Shown: piece after piece, positions 44,301 through 56,195 of the stretch
How positions within the stretch are numbered: position 1 is the stretch's first letter
Layout: each line of letters opens with the position of its first letter
Source: Colletotrichum lupini
Taxonomy: Eukaryota; Ascomycota; Sordariomycetes; Glomerellales; Glomerellaceae
Direction: 5' to 3'
NCBI RefSeq assembly: GCF_023278565.1
Contig: NC_064673.1
Location: forward strand, 3,286,001 to 3,350,000
DNA: 64,000 bases
The notes under the pieces: model-generated
The model's input: the letters and a program-made list of their open reading frames with translations, nothing else
Told to the model about the DNA's origin: nothing
Databases searched by the model: none
Translations under genes and position numbers: made by a program

Positions 44301-47300
44301 GCGTGCCCCTATTATCGTTTAACTATTTTAAAGTGCTTATGGTTAGAGATTCTGTTCCTTATATTGTTAAATATAATGCTTAGTTAATTTATATTTTTTA
44401 GATATAAGAGAAATGGGGTATTAACGGGTAGGATATAGAAAGTTATTGTTTTAAAGTACGTCTCTATTTTTATTATACTTAGGGTGACGATTTTTTTGCC
44501 TAGGCCGAAGCTAATTTTTATAATACTCGCTATTAACGTATTAAGCATTACTGGCGCGATTTTCTATAGCGCTTAGAATTGCCCTTTTTTTTTTATTAAC
44601 TATTACGATGCCTTAGTATTTAGGATAATTTTATAGAAATTATTTAGGCCGTATTTTTTACTCGTATAAAATACTTATACGAGCTTAGTATTCGAGTAAT
44701 CTAGGTAGTATAAAAAGGGCCCCTCTAGCTACTTTTAAAATTATTTAGTATCATATCTCTTTTTTTTAGATATTAAGAGAGTAGAATTCTATGCTATTAG
44801 ATTTATTTTTTTATTTACCTCTATATCTGTTATTTAAGGGACTTTCCCTTACTATCCGTAAATAAAAGCCTACTTATTAAGGGCTTTTACTACCTTTTGT
44901 TTATTTAGCTTTATATATCCTCCTAAGGCTAACGGGGTAAAGAAAGAGTGGTTAATATTATCGACTTTATCGTAATTTAATTCGTTAGTATAGGGGGTGA
45001 GATTTTTTTTATTTTTTTTATTTTTTATAGGGTGCGGGTGCTTTAGGCTACTAAATTAGCTATTTTTATTAGGTTCTGTGCCCCCGGATTTGCCCTTATA
45101 TATAATAAGGAATTAGTTAAATTAATAAGGGTTAGTTTTACTATTTACTACCCTCGATTTTTTATATTATTCGTACGATTTAGCACGCTTTTTTTCGGAG
45201 TAGTTATTTAATTAATATTTATCTTTTTTATAAATAAAATATTGCTTTTTTTATTACCCTGTTTGCGAGTTAAATCTTTACTTATTTAACGAATTTGGGA
45301 TTCCTTACTAGCGATTGCCGTACTTAGCTTCTTTTCTTTTTTTATTATACGTTTAGTCGACTTAATAGTGCTAGTAAGGGCTATTATACGCCTAGAGGTA
45401 GGTTTAGCGCGGTATTCTTACCTTAATATTAAAGCTAGATCTTAGCCTCGAGTAGAGCGTTTTATAGTTTTTAGGTACTTAGTATAGAGTTATTTTTACC
45501 TTTAGAACGCGCTAGACTGCAGTATAAAGATATCTAATTTTCCGCTCGTTAGTCCCCTTATTTAGCTAGGTTTTTACTAGTTTATTAATTCGATCGATAA
45601 GCTTTTTAAGGATTTTTATTTACGATTTGCCCTCTATTATCCTAGCTATAGATACGAAAGAAATTGCTCGTAGTTTAAATAGGAGCTTTAGATTCTTATT
45701 ATAGGTCTCGAAGCGGCTTCGGATTACGTTAATAATACTAAAAAAGTTATTTTAATTAAGATTACGTACTACTTCGTAATAATAATTAGAGGCCTTGCTT
45801 ATGAGTACGATATTAATTACCGAATAGTATTAGTATTCTCTAATCCTAATTTTTTTATAATAGTTATAGAATATTATTAAGGTCTTTTATAAGACCTTAT
45901 ACTTCCCTTTAGAATATAATTTCTCTTTTAAGAAGATCTTTTTAAGATCTATAAATTACTTTATATTTATTACTATATTTTTAGTATTTATATACGATCC
46001 CTGCGTTACTGCGTATTATTAGTGATTTCGGGTAATTTACCTCCTTTTTTACTAGCTAATTAATACCGAATTTTATATTAGTAGCGGCGACGAGCTATAG
46101 ATTAAAATAGGCAGAATTATTAATTATCGTACTTTTAGTATTATATTTTACCTTTATATATCCTTTTGCGATAATAGATTGCTATTAGTAATTGTAAGAA
46201 GAAAATCTGGGTCGTTTACCCTTTTTTTGAATTTATTAAAGCGATTATATACCCTGTCGACTTATACCTAGGTCTATGTTACGAATTCCTCTTTTATAAT
46301 TATCGCTACTAGGATTTATAAGGTTTTTGCGATTATAATTACGCTAGTAATACCCCTTACTTATAAAGGAATTTATTAACCGCTTTTGCGATTCTTAGGC
46401 TTGCGCTTGCGAACTATTCGTTTAGCTAATAGCTAAGGTCGTTTGCGATTTTATAAAATAGGGGTTGCCCCTATAGCCTCTTTTTCTCGTAGACCTTAGT
46501 TAAATAGATTAATACCGCATTAATTTACTTGCCGTTAGGTTAATTTGCGATTCTATATATCTACGTTCCTTAATAGTCCGGGTTAATATTTACTTATTTA
46601 TAAGGGATTGGGATTCTATCTAAGATCGGGTTTCTTTTTCTTTTTCCTTACCCTAACTCGCTAGGGGTTATGCTTTAGCTTATGCCCGTATTAGCGGTTA
46701 CTAACGTATTTAATTTTAACGGGGATATATCTAATCCGCGCGCTAGTTATAATAAATCCGTGTTTTTACTACCTAACGAATTTATTAAAGTCTAAGAGAT
46801 TCCTACTTCCTCTCGCTATCTCGCTACTACTCTCGTTTTTATTATTTTTAGTAATTGCTACTACCCTTTTAGATTACTAGCTATCGTACTTACTAAGATC
46901 CTCCTTTTTATTTAGTATAAAAGGGTAAGTTTTAGTAGTTCCTTTTAATAATAGTAGCAGTAGACGTTTATATTATTATAAAAAGACGTGGTAATTAGTC
47001 TTAGGATCTTTGCTAGTTACCGATTTCCGCTATCCTATATACTTCTAGCCTCCTAAGCCTCGTGCTCTTTATAATTTTTAAATAGCTTCCTTCCCCGACT
47101 TACCTCTTTTAGGGTAGTATTTTATAAGAATAGTTAAAAATAGATACTAAGCGGCTTATAGAGGAGCCGTACGAGTAGTTAAGTATAGTTAGCGAAGTTA
47201 AGTCCTCTTTTTCGTAAGGTTACGTAGTTATTAAAAATACTTATTACGATTTATACTTATATTAGCTAGGGTTAAATACCTTAGAGATCCTTTTTCTTAT

Positions 47301-48290
47301 AGCCTCTCGGTACCCTATTTTATAGTTTCTTAGGCAGTCTTTTTTATAGGCTAATTACGGTTAGGTAATTATTATTTACTAATAATCCCTTTTATTACTT
47401 AGTTAATTTCTTAAAATTAGTAATCTCGCGCCGGGAGCTAATATAAAAAAAAGCTTTTTAGTAGCCCTCTAGAGGATTTTTTTTTTTCTCCTTAAATCCT
47501 CGTTTTTTTAGCCTTTTCTTAGGCTAATAATAACTTTAGCGAGAGGTCGTAGGACTACTTTAGGGTAGCCGCCTTTTTTTTAAGTTAATTTCTAAAATCT
47601 ATAATATTCTTAATTCGATACTATTAGGACTTCTAAATCCCCTCTTCTCTTATTAAACCGTCTTTTATATTATATTTTTAAGTAATACCTAGGGGGTAGT
47701 TAAGGGAGTTATAAAGAGGTTATTTAGATTGCGGGCTTAAAGTCGTACTTATAAGATCCTCGTAGTAATAGACTTTTTTATATACTATAAATCTCTTAGC
47801 TTAATAACTCCTATAGGGTTACTTTTATTACTAAGTAAGAATATTTACGTTTAGAGATCCCCTTCTTTAATTACGTAGTACTCTTTTATACTATATTATT
47901 AAGCTCGTTCGTTACGCTAATTAATTAAGCGGGTAGTCGTTACGTAAGTATTTCTTTTTACTAATTTAACTAGTTAATTTTTAATCGCGGGCCGGCTACG
48001 GAAAAGTTATTTAGTAAAAAAGCTACTTGGGGCGATAGTAAAAAAACTAATTATTTAAGCAGTTTTATTAATTAACGTAGTTTAACGTAGTAAACGTTAA
48101 CCTCTCGTAAGTAGTAAAGGGCTACGATTACTTAATTCTGTGTAGTATTTAAGAATTACCTCTTTTTTCGTTTACTTTTATAAAGTTAATTAGTACGAAT
48201 CTCCTATCCCATACGGTATTAAAAAGTTATCTTTTTTATATAGCGAGATACCTTACCGATTTACGATAGTAGAATTTAATTATTAATTAG

Positions 48291-48492
48291 TATTAGTATC
48301 CTTATTATAGGGTAGTTAGTTCGAACCGTAGTTAACGAAGAGATTAATTAAACTATCTAAATATTTGCGTAGGTATAAAAAGGAGGTTCTAACCGTAGGT
48401 TAGGCTGGCTATAATAATTGTAAATAGGGCCCCTAATTGGCCCCTGCGCAGTCGGCTGTATGCTGCGGTCGAATTGGACTTCCAATCCAACA
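48291..48492. repeat. Long terminal repeat, right copy
   Basis: 202 bp partner of the left repeat. Its last 120 bp keep more G/C (for example TGGCCCCTGCGCAGTCGG) than the left copy, so this end was mutated less; its start reads TATTAG for TGTTGG. Confidence 0.85.
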
Positions 48493-49224
48493 AATTGGAT
48501 TAATTGCGGACTATTGATATCTGGATTTGTGACATCATGCCACGTAGAACTACCAATGCTACGTCAGTATACATAATGCAAGCTTTGTTATGATAGTCAA
48601 CTCGTGGACCGGTGCTAAGTACCTATTATAGCGACCACAGACCCTTTCCTTCCACGCTCTTCTCTTTTCCCACTGTTACGACGTCGGCTACCGCTGCCAC
48701 TGATCAAGAGAAACAGTCTTGTATGTTGAGCAGATTTATCGATGAGCCACAGCAGGATGGGAATCGACTAGTTGCACTGCCTGATCGAACACACGATACT
48801 CGCGAAGCACAACAATCACAGGAAGGAAGGGTCTCGAGCAAAATCACCGTTTTCGATACGCGGTTCAGCGATACATAGCCAAAGTATTTCTCATCCAAGA
48901 CATCATACGATTCAGAAATATTTCAAGTGAGCCTTTCAGTATACTTAGCTTTAGTATGCCGTATCTAGATACGTGATTGTCTAACGTTCTCGGGAAAGTA
49001 CTCGCCCGCCGAGGCCATCAAGGTAACACTCATGACAGGAAAGATCTGTGCAGATGGTAAAGTGTTTAATTACCTCAAACTACTGCTTCTTTTCTCACGG
49101 CTCATCTATGTACGGCATCATACTCATCTCCTAAAACCCTTTTCCTGTTTTCAAGTCCGCATCCCTTTCGTACCATCACAAAGCCCACGATGAGCGGCCA
49201 CTGTAATCGATCCCTCCATCCCTC
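48493..49224. other. Intergenic region right of the retrotransposon
   Basis: About 730 nt in which composition returns to normal. No gene recognised; the 88-codon frame at 48612-48878 is not convincing. Confidence 0.5.
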
Positions 49225-51360
49225 TCAATGAATAGACACAGCCTCAAACTCCTCAACACCTTCAACGGCCTCCCCATCCATGATACCGTACACGTACGCT
49301 GCTCCCACAATCCTCCTCATTCCCTCCCTCTCACCACTCTTCCTCAACACAAAAGGCGCGTTACACCCCTTCATAACCCACACCTCATCGCCCGCCTCGC
49401 TCCCCTCCGGCACCATGGCAACATACTTGCCGCCCTTGGCCAACACCAGATCCAGCGCCGCGCGCATCGGGAAGATGCGGTTAATCAGCACCTGCGCCGC
49501 CGCCTCCAGAGCCTCATTGGCTTCCTCCGCGGTGCAGCCGGACATCATGATCTCCTTTCGCAGGATATCCCGCTCTGGCCGTGCGGCGTCAAGGTCGTCC
49601 TCCTCAACAGCGGTGCAAAAGCGCCACGCCAGCTTCAGCGTCGTGGCCGGGATCTCGTCCTCGTCGCTTCCCTCCCCCTCGGTGCGGAAGAAGGTTAGCG
49701 CGCGGAGAATGGCTTCGAGGCCGCTCTCGCCTGTCGGGTACTTTGAGTCCTCGAAGCCGGGGATGTTGGACAACAGCTGCGAGAGCGTCACCATATCGCG
49801 CTTCGCCCACAGGGACGGGTGATCAGCATGCAAATGCGCCGCGCGCGGCACGCCGCTCATGTGCTCAATGGTATCGACCTTGATACCCTTGAGAAGCAAC
49901 TCGTCCTCTTCGGCATTCGGATCGAACCCGAAATCAAAGTCAGTCTCGCCCGCGGCCTCGGACTCAGCCGCGTCCGCGACCGTCATGCGCCGCCAGGGTC
50001 GACGGAAGTCAGGCAGCCAAGAAGGGAAGTTTGCCGTCGCGCCGTTGTGCTTCTCTGCGATGCCGGCGTGGTCGAGAAGTTCCTCACTAAAGGGCTCGTG
50101 GAGAAGGGTGCGGCCGAAGCGGAGGGCCGTCTGCTCAAAGGTGGCGGAGTAATCCGGGCGGAACTCTTCTCTATCGCCGTCGAGGGCGAGACCGAGGAGC
50201 GCAAAAAAGAGGTCGCGCGGGTCCGTTGCGTCGACTTCGCGGAAGGACATGAGGAGGTTGAGGAGGTCTGTTGAGCGCTTCCCGCCGTCGTCTTCGTCGT
50301 CATCTTCTGATTCCCATTCGCCTTCGTCGCCGTCGGCTTCCTCCTCGTGGTCGTGGTCGTGGTCGCAGTCATCGCCATGTTCATGGCCATGATCGTGATC
50401 GTGGTGATCATCATCATGTCCATCACCACCACAACATCCACCACCATGCTCGTGCCCCCCCTCATGCTCATGAGACCTTGTGTTTCCCCTCATAGCACCA
50501 AGCTGATAAAACCGCAACCTCTGCGCCATATTCGCCATCAACTCCGCCGCGCTCTCAATCTCCTCCCCCTTGGCATCCACCAACGGCCAGGGCGGGTTCT
50601 CCGGCTCCTCGAGCGCAATCGTTCCAGGCCACAGCTGCGACCAGTTCACAGTCTTCTCACCACACATCATCATCACGTCCCGCGCAAGGATAAACTCCTG
50701 CACGATCCACACCCTCCGGAACCAAGCGCGGTTCCAGAATCGTGAGACGCTCAACCACTTGTCTGCGCCCACAGGAGGCAGCTCCGCACCAGCACCTGTC
50801 GGCGCATCAGGGATCGGCGCACCCAAAAGATCCTCTGCGAAAGCGCGGGCGCCGGCGTTCAACGGGTTGGGAATGTGGACGCGCCAGTACCGCTCGATAA
50901 GCTCCATCGCCTCGCTGCTGCCATCGGCCTCTTCACCGAGGTAGGCGAGGACCTTCTGCGCGCTGAGATAAATGTCGTGCATGAGCATGATCTGCGTCTC
51001 CTTCTCCTTGCTGTCGGCCTGGTTGATGCAAAGCGCATCTGCCCAGACGAGGCGGGCGCGGTCTTCGAGGCGCACACGCTTAAGGCAGAGGTACAAGCTT
51101 TCCGTGATGGGGATCTTTGCGCCGGCAGAGGTGGTGATGTGGTGGGGTTTCTCGTTGGAACCCCAGACGTAGGAGATGGCTTCATATGAGTCGGCTGACT
51201 CAGGCAGCTCGTTCTCGTGTTTGCTTGCCTCTTCGACGTAAGTGTCGATGGGGCGGGTGATGAGGTCGCCTTGGAGGGCGTCGTCGAAGCGGCCTGCTGC
51301 GAGGGAGAGGAGGCGGAAGTCCCGCTCCCCGAGGGGAGTGTATTTGTACTCGGACATCAT
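49225..51360 (-). CDS. HET-domain (heterokaryon incompatibility) protein with His/Asp-rich insert
   Basis: Single exon; start taken at the first of two ATGs (51360), giving 711 aa and the usual HET opening YKYTPLGERDFRLLSL. Canonical HET blocks are complete: YEAISYVWGSNEKPHHI, RLVWADALCINQADSKEKETQI, AQKVLAYLGEEADGS and WNRAWFRRVWIVQEFILAR. HET proteins trigger cell death when unlike strains fuse. A unique insert at about residues 290-365 is packed with His, Asp, Glu and Cys (for example HEHGGGCCGGDGHDDDHHDH) and ends in an acidic run; it looks metal-binding or simply low-complexity. The C-terminal half resembles other HET proteins (DPRDLFFALLGLA; SWLPDF). It lies next to the RIPed transposon. 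Confidence 0.9.
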   Translation of the reverse strand: MMSEYKYTPLGERDFRLLSLAAGRFDDALQGDLITRPIDTYVEEASKHENELPESADSYEAISYVWGSNEKPHHITTSAGAKIPITESLYLCLKRVRLEDRARLVWADALCINQADSKEKETQIMLMHDIYLSAQKVLAYLGEEADGSSEAMELIERYWRVHIPNPLNAGARAFAEDLLGAPIPDAPTGAGAELPPVGADKWLSVSRFWNRAWFRRVWIVQEFILARDVMMMCGEKTVNWSQLWPGTIALEEPENPPWPLVDAKGEEIESAAELMANMAQRLRFYQLGAMRGNTRSHEHEGGHEHGGGCCGGDGHDDDHHDHDHGHEHGDDCDHDHDHEEEADGDEGEWESEDDDEDDGGKRSTDLLNLLMSFREVDATDPRDLFFALLGLALDGDREEFRPDYSATFEQTALRFGRTLLHEPFSEELLDHAGIAEKHNGATANFPSWLPDFRRPWRRMTVADAAESEAAGETDFDFGFDPNAEEDELLLKGIKVDTIEHMSGVPRAAHLHADHPSLWAKRDMVTLSQLLSNIPGFEDSKYPTGESGLEAILRALTFFRTEGEGSDEDEIPATTLKLAWRFCTAVEEDDLDAARPERDILRKEIMMSGCTAEEANEALEAAAQVLINRIFPMRAALDLVLAKGGKYVAMVPEGSEAGDEVWVMKGCNAPFVLRKSGEREGMRRIVGAAYVYGIMDGEAVEGVEEFEAVSIH

Positions 51361-51963
51361 GAAGCAGGGGGCACAAATTTCTGGAGCGCTCTCTTTCTTC
51401 AAGTTTGGTGAGTACGAATGTGTGGATGTTGAAGTTGAAAGTTTTGGTGGTGACTTAGTGAGTGAGAAAAAATCAGAGTTTGGCGGCGTTTTGGGGATTG
51501 TGGAGTGAGATTGGAGCTGAGATCCAGGAAAACGCCTGCATGAAAATGTCCACATCTGAAAGATTGGATTCTCATTGGCAGCGACCGCTGATCCAGGAAC
51601 CACGATCGAGAATAAATTTAAATTTAGCATTGTTGCTTTACACTGACACATTAAGTCATCGAATTTCATTACAATAATTACGCTTCTCAGGGTTGACTAC
51701 AACTTCATCACTTTTCAGCTAGAACGGTTGAAGTCGAAAACAACGTCTTGGCTTCACGTTCTTGAGTATAATCAGAGTAACTCAACGCATTTAACGGAGC
51801 GAACATGACTATGTCACGGATTTCAAACAAAGCAGATTGATTCATCAGTCATCTCACGTCTAACAACCCGGAGCTGTCATCCCATCATCGATACCATTCT
51901 CATCTTCTTCAACACATACACATCCTCCCTCTCACTGATCAACACCATACCCTACTCAACCCC
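51361..51963. other. Intergenic region
   Basis: About 600 nt: HET promoter/leader and the 3' flank of the secreted protein. The HET frame stays open to 51669 but loses family resemblance before 51360. Confidence 0.5.
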
Positions 51964-53497
51964 TCAAAGTCCCAAAGCAGAGTTGAACGCATCAGCAGCA
52001 GCCTGCCCCTTCAACCCCTTGGAAGCAGCCTCACCCTGCTGACAAGCCGCAACAGCAGCCTCATCCGCCTGACACCTGCTCTCCAACTGCCCACAGATGA
52101 AACCCGAAATCACACCGATGTTCAACGCACTGCCGTGCTCAAAGTCACCCGCGGGCGCAAACGAGGCCTCCTTGCGCCCATCAAGACCCTCAGCAAACTC
52201 AATACTCGGGTCCTGGCACTCGCCAAACTCAAACGCCTGGCGACCCTTCAACAGCGCCGTCGTCGCGATCCTCATCCTCCGCGCACCGCGTGCGTTCAGA
52301 CCCGACGCGCGACGGAGCTTCGTCTGCGACGAGGCCGCGAGGCAGTCGTCTTCCTGCGCGTCGCAGTCTGAGACGGAGATGTCACCTGACCCAGAGTTCG
52401 CGGCGTTTGCGCAGGCGTTGTGCTGGACTGCGCAGGAGCGCTGGAGGGCCGCGCCGGCGTTGAGGAAGGTTGCGCCGTTGACGGAGAAGGGCTTGTCTGC
52501 CGACGGATCCGAGGTCACAGGCGGGGCGAGGCCGCCGAGGGTGCCGGTGAAGGTTTGGACGTTTGTCGTGCCTGTGGCTGCGTCGGCGGTGCTGTTGTTG
52601 GCGTTGGCGTCGGCGTTGTTGTTGTTCTTGTTCTTGTTCTTGGACTGGCGACGGGTCATCTCGGAAGCGGAGGCGCTGGCGCCCTCAATATCGCGCTGGG
52701 AGAGGATGGTACGGCTCAGGACGCTTTTGTTGCGCGAGCGGCCTGCTTTGCCGGTTGAGTTGGCTCCGCCGGACTTGGCGTTGCCGGCACCTCCAGCAAC
52801 AGCGGCATCAATCTCCTCTGGGGTGGCGTCCTTGACAATGAGGTTCTGGCTAAAGATGCATCCCTCCGTATCATTGGCATCGTCGCAGGTGTTACCGGCT
52901 CCGGTGTTGTCGTTGACCTGCCTATACGTTAGTCTTCTTATCCTATGAGCTTGCACCTCATCGTTGGAAACGACTTACATCACCAGGCTCGAAGGTACCA
53001 GCATCAAGTGCAAGCTGCGGATCAGCCCCGATGGCAGAAAGCTGCTTAGCAAGCTCAAGTGTAATAGCCTTATTCGTCTTAGCTGCCCCATCCGAAGCCG
53101 GATCCTGATGCTGGCTCAGCGCCGCAATCTCGGGGTTCGCGGCCGTCTCGCTGCACAGCACGCTCTTGAGCCCGACTTTGCCCGTATTACGCTCCACGGC
53201 GCGGAAGACGAGCGCGCTCGCCATGCCGTCGACGTCGCCCGCGGCCTTGGCCGTGGTGAAGGCCGAGTCGGCCGTCGTCTGGTGCAGGCAGTCGAGGTTG
53301 GTGACGTCGCCCGCGCCCGCAGCGGCGGCGGCGTTGCCGAGGAGGCCAAAGACTGCGTCTTGGATGTTGTTTGGGTTGTCTTGCTTCAGGAGGGCGTTGA
53401 CGGCACGGAGGTATTTCTCGTGGGAATGCTCTTGGGGCACTTCTGCGGCGGCGAAGGCGACGAAGGCCGCGAGGGCAGTGGAGGTTTGGAACTTCAT
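51964..53497 (-). CDS. Secreted Asn-rich protein of a conserved fungal family, function unknown
   Basis: Two exons (53497-52979, 52917-51964), 61-nt intron; 490 aa. A signal peptide (MKFQTSTALAAFVAFAAAEV) starts it. The N-terminal part has Cys pairs (TNLDCLHQTT; KSVLCSET). The centre is Ser/Asn/Lys-rich (KNKNKNNNNADANANNS) and probably disordered, preceded by RR/KR sites. The C-terminal domain has the recognisable FEFGECQDPSIEFAEGLDGR and ALNIGVISGFICGQLESRC blocks shared by many fungal secreted or cell-wall proteins with no assigned role. I saw no GPI-anchor tail; the end is FNSALGL. Extracellular or wall-associated location is inferred. Confidence 0.8.
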
Positions 53498-56195
53498 TCT
53501 TGCAAAGGTTTTCGAAAGATGACTCTCGTTTTCAGATTTTGTTCGAGAAGGTAGAGTGTATACTCAGGATTTAAAATGTTCAAAAGAAGGGCCGGCCCAA
53601 GAGAACACTTAATGGACAAAGAGCCTAGAAAAAATAAAATGAATGATTTGATAGAAATACAGAAAGTTTCCAGAACTGAAACGAAAGAGAAGGAAAACGG
53701 TGATAGCTTGAAAGACAGAAAACAATCTCTCTCTTCAACGGTTGAGCAAGAAGGAGCAGGCGCCGAGTTATATACAGCATGCCCACGGCAACCCCATCAT
53801 CTACATCAGGGGAGGGGTGGACAAGTCTCAGAGTCCACCAACATCTTGGGTTCGTCTCATGGCCGCGACGTTGAATCCTTCCCCTGAGGAACCCGCTTGG
53901 GAAAACCAACGCGTCGATCAACGCAACGTTGGTACGGTTGACTCTGCCGGGCTCGATGATGCGGCCTTGCTTGGCAGAATCGTCAACAAGAGAACCCAGA
54001 ACGGAGGCGCTGGGGTGGAGTAAGGGGAACCGTCGGCTGGACTGCCCTCCGATACGGTTTGGCCACGACAGTGAATAGACTGGGGATAGGAGACGTGGCG
54101 ACCGTTCGACGTGTGCTAGAGAACAAGAGTTCATCCCGTTCCGGAGAGACGGGGCGGCGTGCCATGCGGCTCATGGTCCATGGTAGCGTACGGCTCGATC
54201 TGTTTCGGGAACTGGGCCGAGACTCGAGTAGGACTGCTGCGTAGAAGTGACGGGACTGTCGAAGAGAATTGGCAAGGGTAGAGGAGATAAGAATAACCGG
54301 GCCTCATCCTCTGCGGCGGTCTTGGTGGAGGCAACTCAACGAATGCTATCGATATTGCTGACCAGGTCTCGATCCGACTCAAGCTCGAGGATACGCTCGA
54401 GCACATCGGCCGTCGTGATAGAATTTCTCCCTCTGCCGAAAACCGCATGACCAAATCCATCACTCGATGAATTTCGGTACCGCACTTCCGAACAACCTCA
54501 CTCGGCATCTGCCTCTGCCATAACCAATATCAAACTCAAAAGGAGCCTCATCGCCAGATCGTCGTCCAAGAGATGGTCCCAGCTGCCCCCAATCGGCCTC
54601 CACCGACCCCCTGTCCTTGGAGGGGGATGCTGAAGTTGAGCAGAGTTTGAGGATCTTGCAAATCAGACGGCACCCGTCGCGGAACAGCGTCTCATCCACT
54701 CTTTTCCTGCCGTCTTTCTGTGTGGCCTCATTGGCTCGACCACGTTCTGTTTGGCAGAGGTGTGGGGACTCGGAGCCACAGGGGCATGGGCCGGGGGTAA
54801 CGGGCCCCCTCCTCCAACTTCAACCTGCCAACTTCTTCAACTTCTTCTGTTGTTGTGAACCTTGCTCGCTTGCCAAGGTGATGAATTGTTATTGTTCTCT
54901 CGTCCAAGTCGGACTTTGCGACACCAAGATCGATCAACCACCTGCCGTCCCATGTTTTTATCGTGGCCTGAACTTTGGCCGGCGCCTAGATCTGCCTTAG
55001 CTTAGTACTCTTTGCTACTAGACGGCATCATTGCCGGATGTTCTGTCCGATTTATGCCTGGCGAAAAGTGTCATCTCATCAAGCCGGCAAAATACGTCGA
55101 TCTGTTTATGCCACCTGCTCTCAAGGTTCAACCGGACCAGAGTCAATGACCGATGGCGGCACCCGTGCCTTTGAAAGTTCGAATATGAAGCGGCCTTCCC
55201 TTTACCTCGATTTCTAACTCCTGGGTTGTATACGACTTTAAGCGTCTGGCGAGAGAACCACCTCGTCGTATCTACCTCTTGAGCCATGATGCAGAACATG
55301 AATGCAGACGAATTTCCCTCTCCGCCGTCATGCCTTGTCAGTCCTTGCCGTGGTCACCGCATACCACAATAGAAGCCCAGCGTGAGCTTCCAGGTCAATG
55401 ATCAGACAGTCATCCCACCCTCAACTGAGGGCAAGGCATTGTTTATCATGCGCCGTACGATTTCCCGTCTCCGAAAATGCCCAGACCGCTATCTGCCGAA
55501 ACGTTGTGGCATCCATCCCCCCGGGAATCGAACGTGCTATGAAATGACAGTCTCGATAGTGGGATGCCGGCTCTCAATCCAGTCACACCCGGGATCCACG
55601 CTCCGAACCAACGTTGACTTGTCACATGAGCGCGGCCCAGTGTGATCGACCCCCCGTCACATTTGTCCCGAACCGTAAAATATCCAAACTCTCATAAGAA
55701 GAAGACCTCCGGGCTCCGGCCGGTCATTTGACGACTGCGACGTCGTCCACTTGATGCCGTCTCTGAATTTCGGTGCCGGGATATTGGTATTTCGAATCAT
55801 GGTTTCGTGATTATTTCGGTGCCTCGGCTTCTTCTCTAATATCAGTTACCTGCAACATCACATTTACCTGGCCAACACCTGCATGTTGTAAAGTTGCGAA
55901 GACTTGCTTGTTCCTGGACGCTCATTGACTTTTGTACATTTGGCATTATTGCCCTAGGGACACGTCTAAGAAAAAAGAAAATGGACACCTCTCTCTCGTC
56001 TTGTAGGAACCCAAACCAGCACCAGCTCGGTCTCCGATGCAAAAGAAAAATGTTGTTCTAGTAGTTTGTTGTTGCCATCATTTCGGCCAAAAGCCCTCCC
56101 GCTTCCCTCGAAGGAATAGAGGGGGGTTTCTGACCTCCTTTCGTACTCTCTCTCCCGCTGCCGTTCGTCTTAAATACTCATACAGGTGATCCCGC
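53498..56195. other. Long gene-free stretch
   Basis: About 2.7 kb of ordinary composition between the secreted-protein start and the Rieske 3' end. No frame longer than 169 codons and none with family resemblance; no clear repeat. An unannotated non-coding transcript cannot be excluded. Confidence 0.45.

Larger units (their letters stand above)
41129..48492. mobile_element. RIP-degraded LTR retrotransposon, 7.36 kb
   Basis: Two 202-bp direct repeats bound the element; the ends are TGTTGG and CCAACA (inverted), the normal TG-CA form. Between them no open frame of 60 codons survives on either strand over about 7 kb, and the sequence is strongly AT-rich with dense TAA/TTA, the signature of repeat-induced point mutation. 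Just inside the left LTR the minus strand reads as a purine tract (41331-41351), suggesting that the element runs right to left. Gypsy versus Copia cannot be told without translating a de-RIPed consensus. The 5-mer AATTG occurs at 41126-41130 and 48493-48497 as a possible target duplication. Confidence 0.85.

Noticed and set aside
55515..55540. Sequence resembling a tRNA B box (GGGAATCGAAC)
   Set aside because: No A box or cloverleaf can be folded around it.
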